Assembly (NCBI GenBank): GCA_963845445.1
Contig: CAWJSE010000002.1
Coordinates: 1,612,001-1,676,000 of the forward strand
Length of the DNA stretch: 64,000 nt
Reading direction: 5' to 3'
Origin: JABDBL01 sp963845445
GTDB taxonomy: Bacteria; Cyanobacteriota; Vampirovibrionia; Obscuribacterales; Obscuribacteraceae
The notes under the pieces are model-generated. The model saw only the letters and a program-made list of their open reading frames with translations, was not told the origin of the DNA and searched no databases. This document shows positions 28,175-35,964 of this stretch, piece by piece (position 1 is the stretch's first letter; each line of letters starts with the position of its first letter). The translations under genes and the position numbers were made by a program.

Positions 28175-28618
28175 TTACTGAATTCCTTCTAGAGAAGGAT
28201 ATGAGACGCCCCTTAACCTACCACCGGACACCCCATCCAATTCTTCACTTACATAGAAGCAAGCAATAAGTATTGCAAGCAGAATATAGGCAAAAACATG
28301 CTTGTCCTGTATAGGAGTGTCGAGATTGCTTCTGCAATATCTACATAAGACGGCAGCAAATTTGATTTCTTCCGCACAGTACGGGCAGAGTTTTTCGCTG
28401 GCTGATTCAGCCGTAATATCGCCGAGTTTTGATTTTTTGGCAGGCTTATTGATTAGCCACGTTATTCCTAGGCAAAATAGCCACACAATACCAATAACAA
28501 CAATGGGGTTATCAGCCATGCCTGGAATCTTTGAGTTAGTGAGTACCATACCGATAGGTACAGCGATAAACAGGCACTTGAGCAAGGTTGGAATTACTTT
28601 GTTTTTTGCTTGATTCAT
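28175..28618 (-). CDS. Membrane protein with double-zinc-ribbon-like motif
   Basis: 147 residues. Two hydrophobic helices (about residues 14-28 and 37-55) are followed by CPYCAEEIKFAAVLCRYC, a four-Cys zinc-ribbon unit common in small bacterial membrane proteins, then a final helix (FAYILLAILIACFYVS). Function unknown. It lies 17 bases after the gene at 28636 on the same strand and may be cotranscribed with it. Confidence 0.7.
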   Translation of the reverse strand: MNQAKNKVIPTLLKCLFIAVPIGMVLTNSKIPGMADNPIVVIGIVWLFCLGITWLINKPAKKSKLGDITAESASEKLCPYCAEEIKFAAVLCRYCRSNLDTPIQDKHVFAYILLAILIACFYVSEELDGVSGGRLRGVSYPSLEGIQ

Positions 28619-28635
28619 ATATGTTTATATACATT

Positions 28636-29220
28636 CTATTCTGGCAGAACGGAAGCTCCTTGTTTGTTTTTTAGAGCCAAGTGGTGAATAGCAGTTACCA
28701 ATTTTTCTTGTGCGCTAGTAAGTTGATTTGTTTGATCCAATAGATTATTTTTAGAGATGTCCATTTCCCTCCGAGATACCACGCCCTCGCTATGTAGACT
28801 TTTGAACCGATCTGTTTTATCCGCGGATTCTTCTATACACTCCTTCTTTGATTTTATCTCCGCTTCTATCAGTTTTATTTTAGCGTTAGTCAATTCAGCT
28901 CTTGCAGCAGGTTCGGAATGACTAATTAAATTAGTTGCCCAATTAACTAATGCCTCATCTTCATTAACCATAAATTTAATAGCAGCCAATAATTGCGGTT
29001 GAGCCATACTAAAGTCCACATCACTATTCATCGCAGACATCAGCTTACCTTCAGCTTTAACTAATTTAGTCTCGGCGGCTATTAATCTGCCCTCAGTAGC
29101 TTCCCATATTCCGGGTTGTGGCTCATCACTGGAACGCTCTGTGGACTGTTCGTTAAGAGATTGCCCTTGACACATGGCAGGTAATGCCAATACTGCAAAT
29201 GTGATTAATAATTTTTTCAC
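28636..29220 (-). CDS. Periplasmic coiled-coil protein of unknown function
   Basis: I place the start at the GTG at 29220, preceded by AAGG, rather than at an earlier in-frame codon. It gives a signal peptide (VKKLLITFAVLALPAMCQGQ). The mature protein of about 175 residues is mostly amphipathic helix (KLVKAEGKLMSAMN, AKIKLIEAEIKSKKE), so a coiled coil is likely. It looks somewhat like the hairpin of membrane-fusion or TolC-type proteins, without enough to assign it. It is divergent from the Xre regulator, with two operator-like repeats between. Confidence 0.6.
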   Translation of the reverse strand: MKKLLITFAVLALPAMCQGQSLNEQSTERSSDEPQPGIWEATEGRLIAAETKLVKAEGKLMSAMNSDVDFSMAQPQLLAAIKFMVNEDEALVNWATNLISHSEPAARAELTNAKIKLIEAEIKSKKECIEESADKTDRFKSLHSEGVVSRREMDISKNNLLDQTNQLTSAQEKLVTAIHHLALKNKQGASVLPE

Positions 29221-29273
29221 GGAGCTACCTTGGAACAGGGTAATTAATGGGCAAGCACACCTGGCTAACAACT

Positions 29274-29302
29274 AGACGTAAACGTCTTGGACGTATAAGT
29301 CT
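29274..29302. promoter_or_regulatory. Tandem operator-like repeats upstream of the Xre regulator
   Basis: AGACGTAAACGTCT at 29274-29287 is a palindrome apart from its central two bases, followed directly by the related GGACGTATAAGTCT at 29289-29302. They sit in the divergent gap 10-38 bases before the Xre gene, where a repressor would control its own gene and the gene at 28636. Confidence 0.65.
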
Positions 29303-29311
29303 ATCAAATAT

Positions 29312-29545
29312 ATGTTTTTGGCTGTGGATAAAAATACAGTCAAAATTCAAAAACGGCTTGCCAAGAATGTGATTTCTTTAAGAAATCGCTTAGGTTGGAC
29401 TCAAGAGGAGTGCGCTGATAATCTCGGAGTGGCAACTGCTTACCTATCGAGAATTGAAAGAGCTATAGTTAATGTGACCCTAAAAAACCTAGTCAAAATG
29501 GCGTCTGGTTTTAAAGTGGATATTTCAGAGTTGTTGAACCGGTAA
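29312..29545 (+). CDS. Xre-family transcriptional regulator (77 aa)
   Basis: A single helix-turn-helix domain of the Xre/Cro type: LRNRLGWTQEECADNLGVATAYLSRIERA covers the two DNA-contact helices and the domain fills nearly the whole protein. It is the likely repressor of element 1, with operator-like repeats directly upstream. The genes at 29551-31704 follow on the same strand. Confidence 0.85.
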   Translation: MFLAVDKNTVKIQKRLAKNVISLRNRLGWTQEECADNLGVATAYLSRIERAIVNVTLKNLVKMASGFKVDISELLNR

Positions 29546-29550
29546 AAGAT

Positions 29551-29924
29551 ATGACTAAGGAAAGACAGAAAGATTGGGAATGGGGAATCTTAAGTAATTC
29601 CAGCAATCGCCCAATCGGTAAAAGATCTTTGACTGGTTCGGCGAATGGTTTCTTTCGGGGATTATGTACTGGTCTTTTATAGCGGCTGTGCTTGTGATAA
29701 TCTATTTTGGAGCAAGACTGGCAACAACAGTGCTCGGATATTTTGGAGTGCCTGAGATTTCATCGAGCAGCCTCAAGTCCTTGATAGCCAACTGGTTTAC
29801 TTTTGGAATATCACTAGGAGGTTGGTATGTAGCGCGTGATTATTTCCAGCGCAATGTCTGGTACAGAAAATTGGATTGGTTTGATCAAGAGGTAAATGAT
29901 CAAAACGAGGAAAATATAGTTTGA
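29551..29924 (+). CDS. Small membrane protein (possible frameshift)
   Basis: The supported part is 29664-29924, 86 residues with two hydrophobic segments (MYWSFIAAVLVIIYFGARLA and SLIANWFTFGISLGGWYV) and an acidic tail. Upstream in the same frame the sequence reads DWFGEWFLSGIMYWS without a start. A good ATG at 29551 opens another frame (MTKERQKDWEWG...). A single-base change near 29620-29635 would join the two into a protein of about 120 residues. It precedes the HEPN-like gene by 15 bases, so it may be the membrane partner of that protein. Confidence 0.55.
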
Positions 29925-29939
29925 ACGCCCGGTCTGTAT

Positions 29940-30848
29940 ATGAAACTCTTTATTTATAATCTTGAATTTACTGAGTATCGCGAAGAGATGACCATCGGCG
30001 GCTTTACTTTTAAGCGAGTAGCTGATTACGAGAATAAGGTAAATCTTCTAAGTCGTCATTATCCAAACTATATAGGTGAATTCGAATTATCCACTTCGAC
30101 GGGGGAGCACGTAATAACGGCAACAGTCGAAGACACATCAAATGGAGCGCTCTCGCCCTTAGCATATGGAGCTCCCCAGCCAATCTTGGAAGATGTCTTA
30201 TTAATTCTTTCACTATTCACGGGACGGGAAGTATTTTCTTCCCCTAATAACGAACCGATAGGAATAAAACGCGATTTCCGTCCATATTTAGCTTATGACA
30301 CTCTCGGCGTTTCAATACCGCCTAATTTAATAAGGAACGATAGGGGTATGCCCGTAAATATTGGTTTTGAGGAGGGACTAGATCGCGTACTACAAACGAT
30401 TCATTCGAGCACCTGGTTAGATAAATTTGAGCGCGGCGTTGTATTGTTTATTGCTAGACAAGTATTTATCTTCCAAATTCTCGAAAAGGCATTCTTGATG
30501 TCTTATGTACTATGGGAACACGTTTTCTTTATTGAAAATAAGTCCATCCTAACCCCGAAGCAGTTCCAGAGTACCGATGGCGCTCAAAAGATACGCCACC
30601 TCCTCGAAAGGTACGGACTCACCCCAACATTGAATGGACAGCAGAAAGACAACATTTACAAGTCTTTGACTCGGACCAGGAATAACTATGTACATTATGG
30701 CTCCTTCCAGCTTAGAGGCGGCTCAAATTTCGATGCAATTCAATTTGTTGAATTGACCACCCGATTAGTAGCAATCATTCTTGGGTTAGAAGCAAGCGAC
30801 GGGAAAAATACCCAGCGTTGGCTGGAAGAAATGACCAATCGAAATTAG
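29940..30848 (+). CDS. HEPN-like protein with ApeA-like layout
   Basis: 302 residues. The N-terminal half is beta-rich (about 1-160) and the C-terminal half helical. Near residue 245 it carries RNNYVHYG inside LTRTRNNYVHYGSF, matching the R-x4-H catalytic motif of HEPN ribonucleases. A beta N-domain followed by a HEPN domain is how ApeA-type antiphage proteins are built, but I have not confirmed the family. Such proteins often act as abortive-infection RNases. It lies between a small membrane protein and a second HEPN-like gene (35 bases on) in one transcription unit. Confidence 0.6.
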   Translation: MKLFIYNLEFTEYREEMTIGGFTFKRVADYENKVNLLSRHYPNYIGEFELSTSTGEHVITATVEDTSNGALSPLAYGAPQPILEDVLLILSLFTGREVFSSPNNEPIGIKRDFRPYLAYDTLGVSIPPNLIRNDRGMPVNIGFEEGLDRVLQTIHSSTWLDKFERGVVLFIARQVFIFQILEKAFLMSYVLWEHVFFIENKSILTPKQFQSTDGAQKIRHLLERYGLTPTLNGQQKDNIYKSLTRTRNNYVHYGSFQLRGGSNFDAIQFVELTTRLVAIILGLEASDGKNTQRWLEEMTNRN

Positions 30849-30882
30849 AGTAGAAACATCAATCACGAGAATAAAAACGGGT

Positions 30883-31704
30883 ATGCCTAAAAAACCTTTT
30901 CATCTCACTTACTTTTGCTTAGATTGGGAAAAGTTGATTAAACAACCTGAGCACGCGACCATTATTCGATTGATGATAGCGCTCAATGATGCTAACTGCT
31001 TTCCTTTCCTGTTCTCATTGACCAATGAAGCGGCAAGCGAATATGTCGAACTTACCAATTTGGTGAACGGCATCAATAGTTATCTTGAACGCCTGCGTAT
31101 GTCCCACATTGCAGAGGCAATAAAAAATACAATTCGGATTCTAAAATCGAAGGAAAAGGAAATACCCCGCGGCGTCATTTGGAAACTAATTAAATCTTCA
31201 AAGGTGATGAGGAGACACTTCAAGATTCTTGAAGATTATCTGCCACAACGCGGTAGCATTCCAGAAGGCAAGTATTACGACAAGATAAAGCCATATTTAA
31301 AAATTAGAAATTCGGTGACCTTTCACTATGATCACGAACCTAATAAAAAAACCATCGATTCGCTCGTGAATAAACATATTTTAGGAATTAAGAGCTTCGA
31401 CAAGAAAAACCCGGCAAGAGGGCTCATAGTGGACGGAACCGACCAAACGAAACAGATAGGGTTGTTCTTCCGATATCTTGCCGCAGATGATTTACTAAAA
31501 ACTCATCTTAGACAAGAACTAGGCATTCCGGCTCGCCGAAGCTATGCAAGTTGCAGGCAGACTAAAACAGCCGTAAGGCACACCAAAAGGTTCATGGCTA
31601 GCTTCCAGTTATTTGCCTGGGAACTTATTCGAGAGTATTTGAAAAAGCATGACCTGCTGCTCTCTATGAAGGTTGACTCAAATAAAGCGCTTGTCGAACA
31701 GTAA
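30883..31704 (+). CDS. Hypothetical protein with HEPN-like RNxxxFH motif
   Basis: 273 residues, mostly helical. Near residue 144 it contains KIRNSVTFHYDHE, an R-x5-H arrangement like that of HEPN-type proteins, where Arg-Asn and His form the RNase site. The C-terminal region is basic. It follows the other HEPN-like gene by 34 bases, which suggests they act together. I do not recognise a named family. Confidence 0.5.
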   Translation: MPKKPFHLTYFCLDWEKLIKQPEHATIIRLMIALNDANCFPFLFSLTNEAASEYVELTNLVNGINSYLERLRMSHIAEAIKNTIRILKSKEKEIPRGVIWKLIKSSKVMRRHFKILEDYLPQRGSIPEGKYYDKIKPYLKIRNSVTFHYDHEPNKKTIDSLVNKHILGIKSFDKKNPARGLIVDGTDQTKQIGLFFRYLAADDLLKTHLRQELGIPARRSYASCRQTKTAVRHTKRFMASFQLFAWELIREYLKKHDLLLSMKVDSNKALVEQ

Positions 31705-31751
31705 CAGCCTAGACTAAAACCCTGTTGCCAGCCTAATTGGAAAAATCACCA

Positions 31752-32516
31752 TCAGTCATCGCTTGGAATTTCCGTAACTCCCCCACTGTGCTCGGGTTCA
31801 GTAGGCGCTAATAATTTACCGATAGTTTCTTCTTCCAATTGTTTCCATGTACTTATCGTTGAGCGTATTACTTCTTTCTCCGACTCATCAACCTCTTTAA
31901 TTTGAGATTGCAGATCAATCGTGAACATATGGATCGGTTCAGCTAATCCAGACGCAGCAATTTTTATTGACTCGTCTATCACTCGATACGCCAAGACCTT
32001 CGCAAAGTCTAGCGTTCGTGAGCAGGGCGTGTTTAAAAATTGCCGAAATAGCGCGCGAGCGAAAGGACTGCCTGAACCGATTGCGGCAAAATTCCCCATA
32101 CTTTCATCATATATTGTATCTGTATTACTTGGATCAAGCTCCAGCAGATAAGGTTTCGATTTATTTACTCCCACAAATAGACTGTGAGCGATTGGCGGTT
32201 GTAACATCGGTGGAGGCGAGCTTCCCCATTGCACGTACGAATCCCTGGCTTCAACCAGTTCAATGCCATGTCGTCGGCGGATCTCTTTTCGTAAACCTCC
32301 TAGGGTCGTGCCCGGGTTTAGCGGAGGATGTGAATTACTAAGAGAATTAATGATCTTTTGAATAGTGCTCAGGTTACCAGAGCCACCATAAAGAAGCATG
32401 TCTTGGATAATCTTAATTTTGACAGTAGTCTGCTTAGTGCCATCACCCTCGGTGCTAGCACTGTCTGATGCCATGATCGCCCCGTCTGAGCAGCCTATCG
32501 CCAAAATGAGGGTCAA
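31752..32516 (-). CDS. Proteasome-like Ntn-hydrolase protein
   Basis: 254 residues. The N-terminus MTLILAIGCSDGAIMASDSASTEG follows the pattern of proteasome beta, HslV and Anbu subunits: Thr2 would become the nucleophile after Met removal, Asp17 sits in the SD position, and a Lys in VKIKIIQ is near the Lys33 position. YGGSGNLSTIQKI matches the G-x-G-turn region, and a Gly-rich AIGSGSPFARALF follows later. The C-terminal 50 residues are charged. It overlaps the end of the upstream gene by four bases (ATGA). It is not beside a standard ATPase such as HslU. It is probably an orphan proteasome-like hydrolase; activity is inferred. Confidence 0.7.
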   Translation of the reverse strand: MTLILAIGCSDGAIMASDSASTEGDGTKQTTVKIKIIQDMLLYGGSGNLSTIQKIINSLSNSHPPLNPGTTLGGLRKEIRRRHGIELVEARDSYVQWGSSPPPMLQPPIAHSLFVGVNKSKPYLLELDPSNTDTIYDESMGNFAAIGSGSPFARALFRQFLNTPCSRTLDFAKVLAYRVIDESIKIAASGLAEPIHMFTIDLQSQIKEVDESEKEVIRSTISTWKQLEEETIGKLLAPTEPEHSGGVTEIPSDD

Positions 32517-32977
32517 GAGAGCACCTCAATAAACGAAAACGCTCTTCTTTGCATATTCAGGAAATTCACTATAAACTTTTTCAATAGTTCAGAAAAAGAT
32601 AAGCTCCGGACATAGTTATTCAATTTCTGAATATATTTCCAAAGTCTTGGCGAGAGTTCAGAGGATCGAGCCGTTTCTATACCTTGTGAAGTAACTTGAT
32701 ATCGCTGCCAGGATTCACCTATTTTATTTGTCGTTTTTATCAATCCAAAACTTTCAAATGCGCGCAGATCATCGTAAATCGCGAACGAGCAAGGTCCGTA
32801 ATGATATGGTTCAAATTCATAACGTTCTTCAGCCGGCAAAGTCTCTGGCCGCGCCTTTTGAGACAGCAAAAAAATCCCTTTCATAATCCGAACAGCGTCT
32901 ACGGCGTCATCCGGTGAGGCTGCTAGAAATGCTAGCAGTGTTTGCTGTTTAAGGGAAAAGGTATTTAATGTCTGCAT
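32513..32977 (-). CDS. Winged-helix-like protein, YwgA/Panacea-like
   Basis: 154 residues. The segment EFEPYHYGPCSFAIYDDLRAFESFGLIKTT resembles the YGP...DL..L...GLI signature of YwgA-type and Panacea-type (SocA-like) proteins, which carry a winged-helix-like core and often accompany toxins, proteases or phage functions. Its stop overlaps the start of the Ntn hydrolase (ATGA), so the two are translationally coupled. It may bind DNA or regulate or recruit substrate for the hydrolase. The pairing is the notable point. Confidence 0.6.
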   Translation of the reverse strand: MQTLNTFSLKQQTLLAFLAASPDDAVDAVRIMKGIFLLSQKARPETLPAEERYEFEPYHYGPCSFAIYDDLRAFESFGLIKTTNKIGESWQRYQVTSQGIETARSSELSPRLWKYIQKLNNYVRSLSFSELLKKFIVNFLNMQRRAFSFIEVLS

Positions 32978-33129
32978 GGTGACTTCATTGTTGCTGTATC
33001 AACTACGCTTAGTATGCCACAAATCCGTTAATTTTAGTTGTCAGGGGAGATTAATGTTTGAGCAGTAATTATGGGTCAAATCCCCACCCACATGGCAGAA
33101 TGTATGGAAAGGAAAGAACAAATTAAAGT

Positions 33130-33798
33130 ATGTGCGGACGCTATACTCTTTCAAAACTTGAACATATCCTTAAGCGCCATAATATTGTGTTGCTTGAAGA
33201 TGAGCTGCGGCCGAGATACAACATCGCACCTACGCAGAAAATACCAGTAATTGTCCCGTTTGAGAATGGTGAAAAAAAGTTGGCGGAAATGCGTTGGGGC
33301 TTAATCCCCTCCTGGGTTAAAGACCTAAAGACACATAAGCTTTTAATAAACGCACGAGCCGAGACAATTGCTGAGAAGCCATCATTTAAACAAGCCCTGA
33401 TGAAACGCCGCTGCGTCATTCCCGCTGACGGTTTTTATGAATGGCGGGTTGCAGATGGTCAGAAGGCTCCCGTGTATATTCATTTGACTGACAAGAATGT
33501 TTTTGGTTTTGCCGGACTATGGGATAGATGGGTCTCGACAGAGGGCGAGGTTATTTTATCTTGCACGATAATCACAGTTCCATCGAATGCGAAACTATCT
33601 AGCGTTCATAGTCGTATGCCTGCAATTCTCAGTTTGCAAGCAGAACACAAATGGCTAGACCCGAGCATAAAAGATGCAACTGAATTACTACCGCTACTTG
33701 CGCCCTATGCGGATGAGCAAACACAGTTCTATTCTGTAGGGAAATCAGTTAATTCCGCGTCTATTGACTCGCCTGAGTGCATAGCGCCCTTAGAATAA
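33130..33798 (+). CDS. SRAP-domain abasic-site protein (YedK/HMCES)
   Basis: 222 residues starting MCGRYTL, with catalytic Cys2 exposed after Met removal. Other family residues are visible: RPRYNIAPTQ, MRWGLIPSWVKD, NARAETI, CVIPADGFYEWR with the catalytic Glu, and SVHSRMPAIL with the conserved His. These proteins crosslink to abasic sites in single-stranded DNA and protect them during replication. It lies in element 1 between the hydrolase operon and the replication region. SRAP genes are common passengers on mobile elements. Family call is secure. Confidence 0.95.
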   Translation: MCGRYTLSKLEHILKRHNIVLLEDELRPRYNIAPTQKIPVIVPFENGEKKLAEMRWGLIPSWVKDLKTHKLLINARAETIAEKPSFKQALMKRRCVIPADGFYEWRVADGQKAPVYIHLTDKNVFGFAGLWDRWVSTEGEVILSCTIITVPSNAKLSSVHSRMPAILSLQAEHKWLDPSIKDATELLPLLAPYADEQTQFYSVGKSVNSASIDSPECIAPLE

Positions 33799-34067
33799 AA
33801 GTGTGGGCTAATGGGTTGCACCTGATGCCCGGAACTAGTATCAATAAGTGTAAGTTCGTGTTGCTCACCTCGTTCACTCATGACGACACATAAATTTTGA
33901 CCTTTGCAGATGTCCGTATCTTTCTTGGTAATCGTCATCTTCCCGCCAAGTTTTCGCAAGGCTAGGATGACATAGATAAGCAAAGGATCTTTTTCGGCAT
34001 AAGTTCTCCCTGAACCAAAGGCTAGTAATAAAGCTATTTGGTTCCAAGGGGACAAGCGCTGCCGCAT
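33729..34067 (-). CDS. Hypothetical protein (112 aa)
   Basis: Convergent with, and overlapping by 70 bases, the 3' end of the SRAP gene. The segment TYAEKDPLLIYVILALRKLGGKMTITKKD is compact and helix-rich, followed by a beta-rich part, which supports real coding. I do not recognise the family. Confidence 0.55.
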   Translation of the reverse strand: MRQRLSPWNQIALLLAFGSGRTYAEKDPLLIYVILALRKLGGKMTITKKDTDICKGQNLCVVMSERGEQHELTLIDTSSGHQVQPISPHFYSKGAMHSGESIDAELTDFPTE

Positions 34068-34111
34068 GTATGCTGCTAAATATAATCTATTGTACCTCAG
34101 ACCACATATGA

Positions 34112-34603
34112 TTACAGGTCCGCCATGTCCTTTAAAATGTTTCTTCTAAAAGAATGCAGTTCTTCTTTGTCCCTACGGTCGTACATACGGTTACGATAAA
34201 TAAATTCGTCGGCATCTGCCGGTTTGCTATAAAAATGGGACACGAAAATATTAGGGATCTTATCGAGACAAATTTTGTACCAAAGTTCGTTTAAAGCTTT
34301 TCTATCTTGTGGATGTTTGTGCGTATGGATTATGTACCAAACTTGAAAATCATACACATCATTATCCCCGGGTAACCAGAGTGATAGCAGCCCATGTCGC
34401 GCAAGCAATGGCAATTGGCTTATTCGATGCCCTATCTCTTCTTCGATTTCTTTTAGCGGCAGTTGTGCGTATTTCCCACCAGGAATGACCTTTGCCATAT
34501 TTTTATTATGTGTTTGCTGCTTTTTCAGATCCTCTATTTTCAAAGCCAATTCAATAAATTCTTTTCCAAGGTCTGACATTTTTTCAGTGTTTATTTTATT
34601 CAT
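34112..34603 (-). CDS. Hypothetical protein (163 aa) of the replication region
   Basis: I place the start at the ATG at 34603, preceded by AAGGAGA at good spacing; a longer in-frame reading runs into the repeat-bearing non-coding region and is unlikely. The protein is charged and mostly helical, with an HxH-type stretch (YIIHTHKHPQD) and no motif I can assign. It lies downstream of the primase/helicase gene and of the inverted repeats at 34619-34837. Confidence 0.65.
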   Translation of the reverse strand: MNKINTEKMSDLGKEFIELALKIEDLKKQQTHNKNMAKVIPGGKYAQLPLKEIEEEIGHRISQLPLLARHGLLSLWLPGDNDVYDFQVWYIIHTHKHPQDRKALNELWYKICLDKIPNIFVSHFYSKPADADEFIYRNRMYDRRDKEELHSFRRNILKDMADL

Positions 34604-34618
34604 GTTTCTCTCCTTAAC

Positions 34619-34642
34619 TGTCGGTAGTGTCGGTGGGGGGGG
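34619..34642. repeat. Iteron-like inverted repeat, left arm
   Basis: Two TGTCGGT units (34619-34625 and 34628-34634) two bases apart, followed by eight G. The mirror image lies at 34817-34837, with about 170 AT-rich bases between. Paired iterons facing each other across an AT-rich segment next to a primase gene suggest a replication origin. Confidence 0.6.
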
Positions 34643-34816
34643 TATACACATTTTTGAAAATTGAAAAATCAACATAAAAAACCGCAAAGCCTTAGCTAGC
34701 CTGCTATATAAGTAATAAACATAGGTAAAAATACGTATTAATAATCCTCTAAAGCTAACCCTGGTTTGCCATAGAAAGAATAAAACGCAAATTTCCATTT
34801 TAGAAAAAGCCCATAT

Positions 34817-34837
34817 CCCCCACCGACAGAACCGACA
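34817..34837. repeat. Iteron-like inverted repeat, right arm
   Basis: Five C, then ACCGACA (34822-34828), GA, ACCGACA (34831-34837): the reverse complement of the unit pair at 34619-34634, with the same two-base spacing. It lies just downstream of the gene ending at 34870. Confidence 0.6.
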
Positions 34838-34869
34838 CTTGATAGTGTTTGCCCTACTGTCCAAACAAA

Positions 34870-35964
34870 TCATCCGTTTGCACCTCTTTCATAAATCCCT
34901 GGATTGATCTGATAACGAATTGTTTTTGTTCCTCTCTCTTCTCTCAACCATTTTTTAACCACCAATTCATTCAAAGCCGATACCACCTCTTTAGGTGTGC
35001 TTAAATACCGCCATTCATGCACATAAACATCACGCGCAGTAAAGCCGTCAGCTAGTTTTTTCTCAAGTAATTTCTCAGACAGATTTAAGGCCGCTTTCTG
35101 TCTTGTATTAAGAGCAAGTGCGTAAATACGTCTTGCATGTTGCTCAAGGAAATCACACCATGCTGCTGCCTTCTGTGCAGCTTCAAGAGATACTGTTTCA
35201 CTAGCAGTGCCGTTAACAACATCAACTAAGTGAATAATGAGCGCAAGACTTGGCATAAGGCTACGGTATTTGGCCAAATGTTCGATCAGTACAGGCTCAT
35301 CATTTCTGCGTAGTTTGACTGTTTCTAGTTCTATAAGCCACGCCTTGAAATACTTCTGTGCATCAACACTAAATCTGAAATGCGGTATTTCTTCACCGTC
35401 ATCGACTACCGCACCAAGCCTGACGAAATCAGCCTTTGCTAAAGCATCAAACACCGCATATGCTTTGTCGCGTTCTTCTTTATTGGGATGTTCGTCAATA
35501 TATTCCCAATCAACGTCATCCGGGTAAACAATGAGTTGATAACGTTGTGTCCAACCGTCATTATCCCCGCCTCTTATTGCCGCATATACATAACTTCTTA
35601 GTTTGTCCGGTTGTGTTCCACCAAGTTGAGATAAGCAAAGATTAGGAACTGATATGCTACCGCGCCCTATGCGGTCATAAGTAAAACTACCATAGCCATT
35701 CCAGGACTGAAGGTAAAAGGCTTTGTCTCCCTTGTGGACTTCTTGATCTAAGTACGACCATAATCCGGTAAATTCATCTCGCACCATTAGAAGGCCGCGC
35801 GGATTGGTTGAATGTATTTCATGGGTTTTTTCTACAGTAGAATCATTTATTTTAAAGCGTTTAGGGACTGGCGCTTTTGGCTCTTCTAATTCTGCAAGTC
35901 GCTTTTGTATTTCAACAAGCGTTAATGGTGAAATATTATTTTTTTTCTGCTTCTTCACGTGCAA
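34870..35964 (-). CDS. DUF3987-type primase/helicase protein, C-terminal part
   Basis: Second part of the replication protein starting at 37321. It opens at a weak TTG in the overlap and reads NPRGLLMVRDEFTGLWSYLD, YDRIGRGSISVPNLCLSQLGGTQPDKL and GDNDGWTQRYQL, all expected of the C-terminal half of DUF3987 proteins, which act as helicase-like partners of primases in mobile elements. It is joined to the upstream part through the A8 run (minus strand) at 35939-35946: seven A instead of eight would make one frame. A C-terminal extension of about 120 residues includes a likely winged-helix region. Confidence 0.8.
   Translation of the reverse strand: MHVKKQKKNNISPLTLVEIQKRLAELEEPKAPVPKRFKINDSTVEKTHEIHSTNPRGLLMVRDEFTGLWSYLDQEVHKGDKAFYLQSWNGYGSFTYDRIGRGSISVPNLCLSQLGGTQPDKLRSYVYAAIRGGDNDGWTQRYQLIVYPDDVDWEYIDEHPNKEERDKAYAVFDALAKADFVRLGAVVDDGEEIPHFRFSVDAQKYFKAWLIELETVKLRRNDEPVLIEHLAKYRSLMPSLALIIHLVDVVNGTASETVSLEAAQKAAAWCDFLEQHARRIYALALNTRQKAALNLSEKLLEKKLADGFTARDVYVHEWRYLSTPKEVVSALNELVVKKWLREERGTKTIRYQINPGIYERGANG

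Noticed and set aside
34604..34873. N-terminal extension of the gene at 34112 up to an upstream start
   Set aside because: It would cover the iteron-like repeats and non-coding AT-rich DNA; the ATG at 34603 has a good ribosome binding site.
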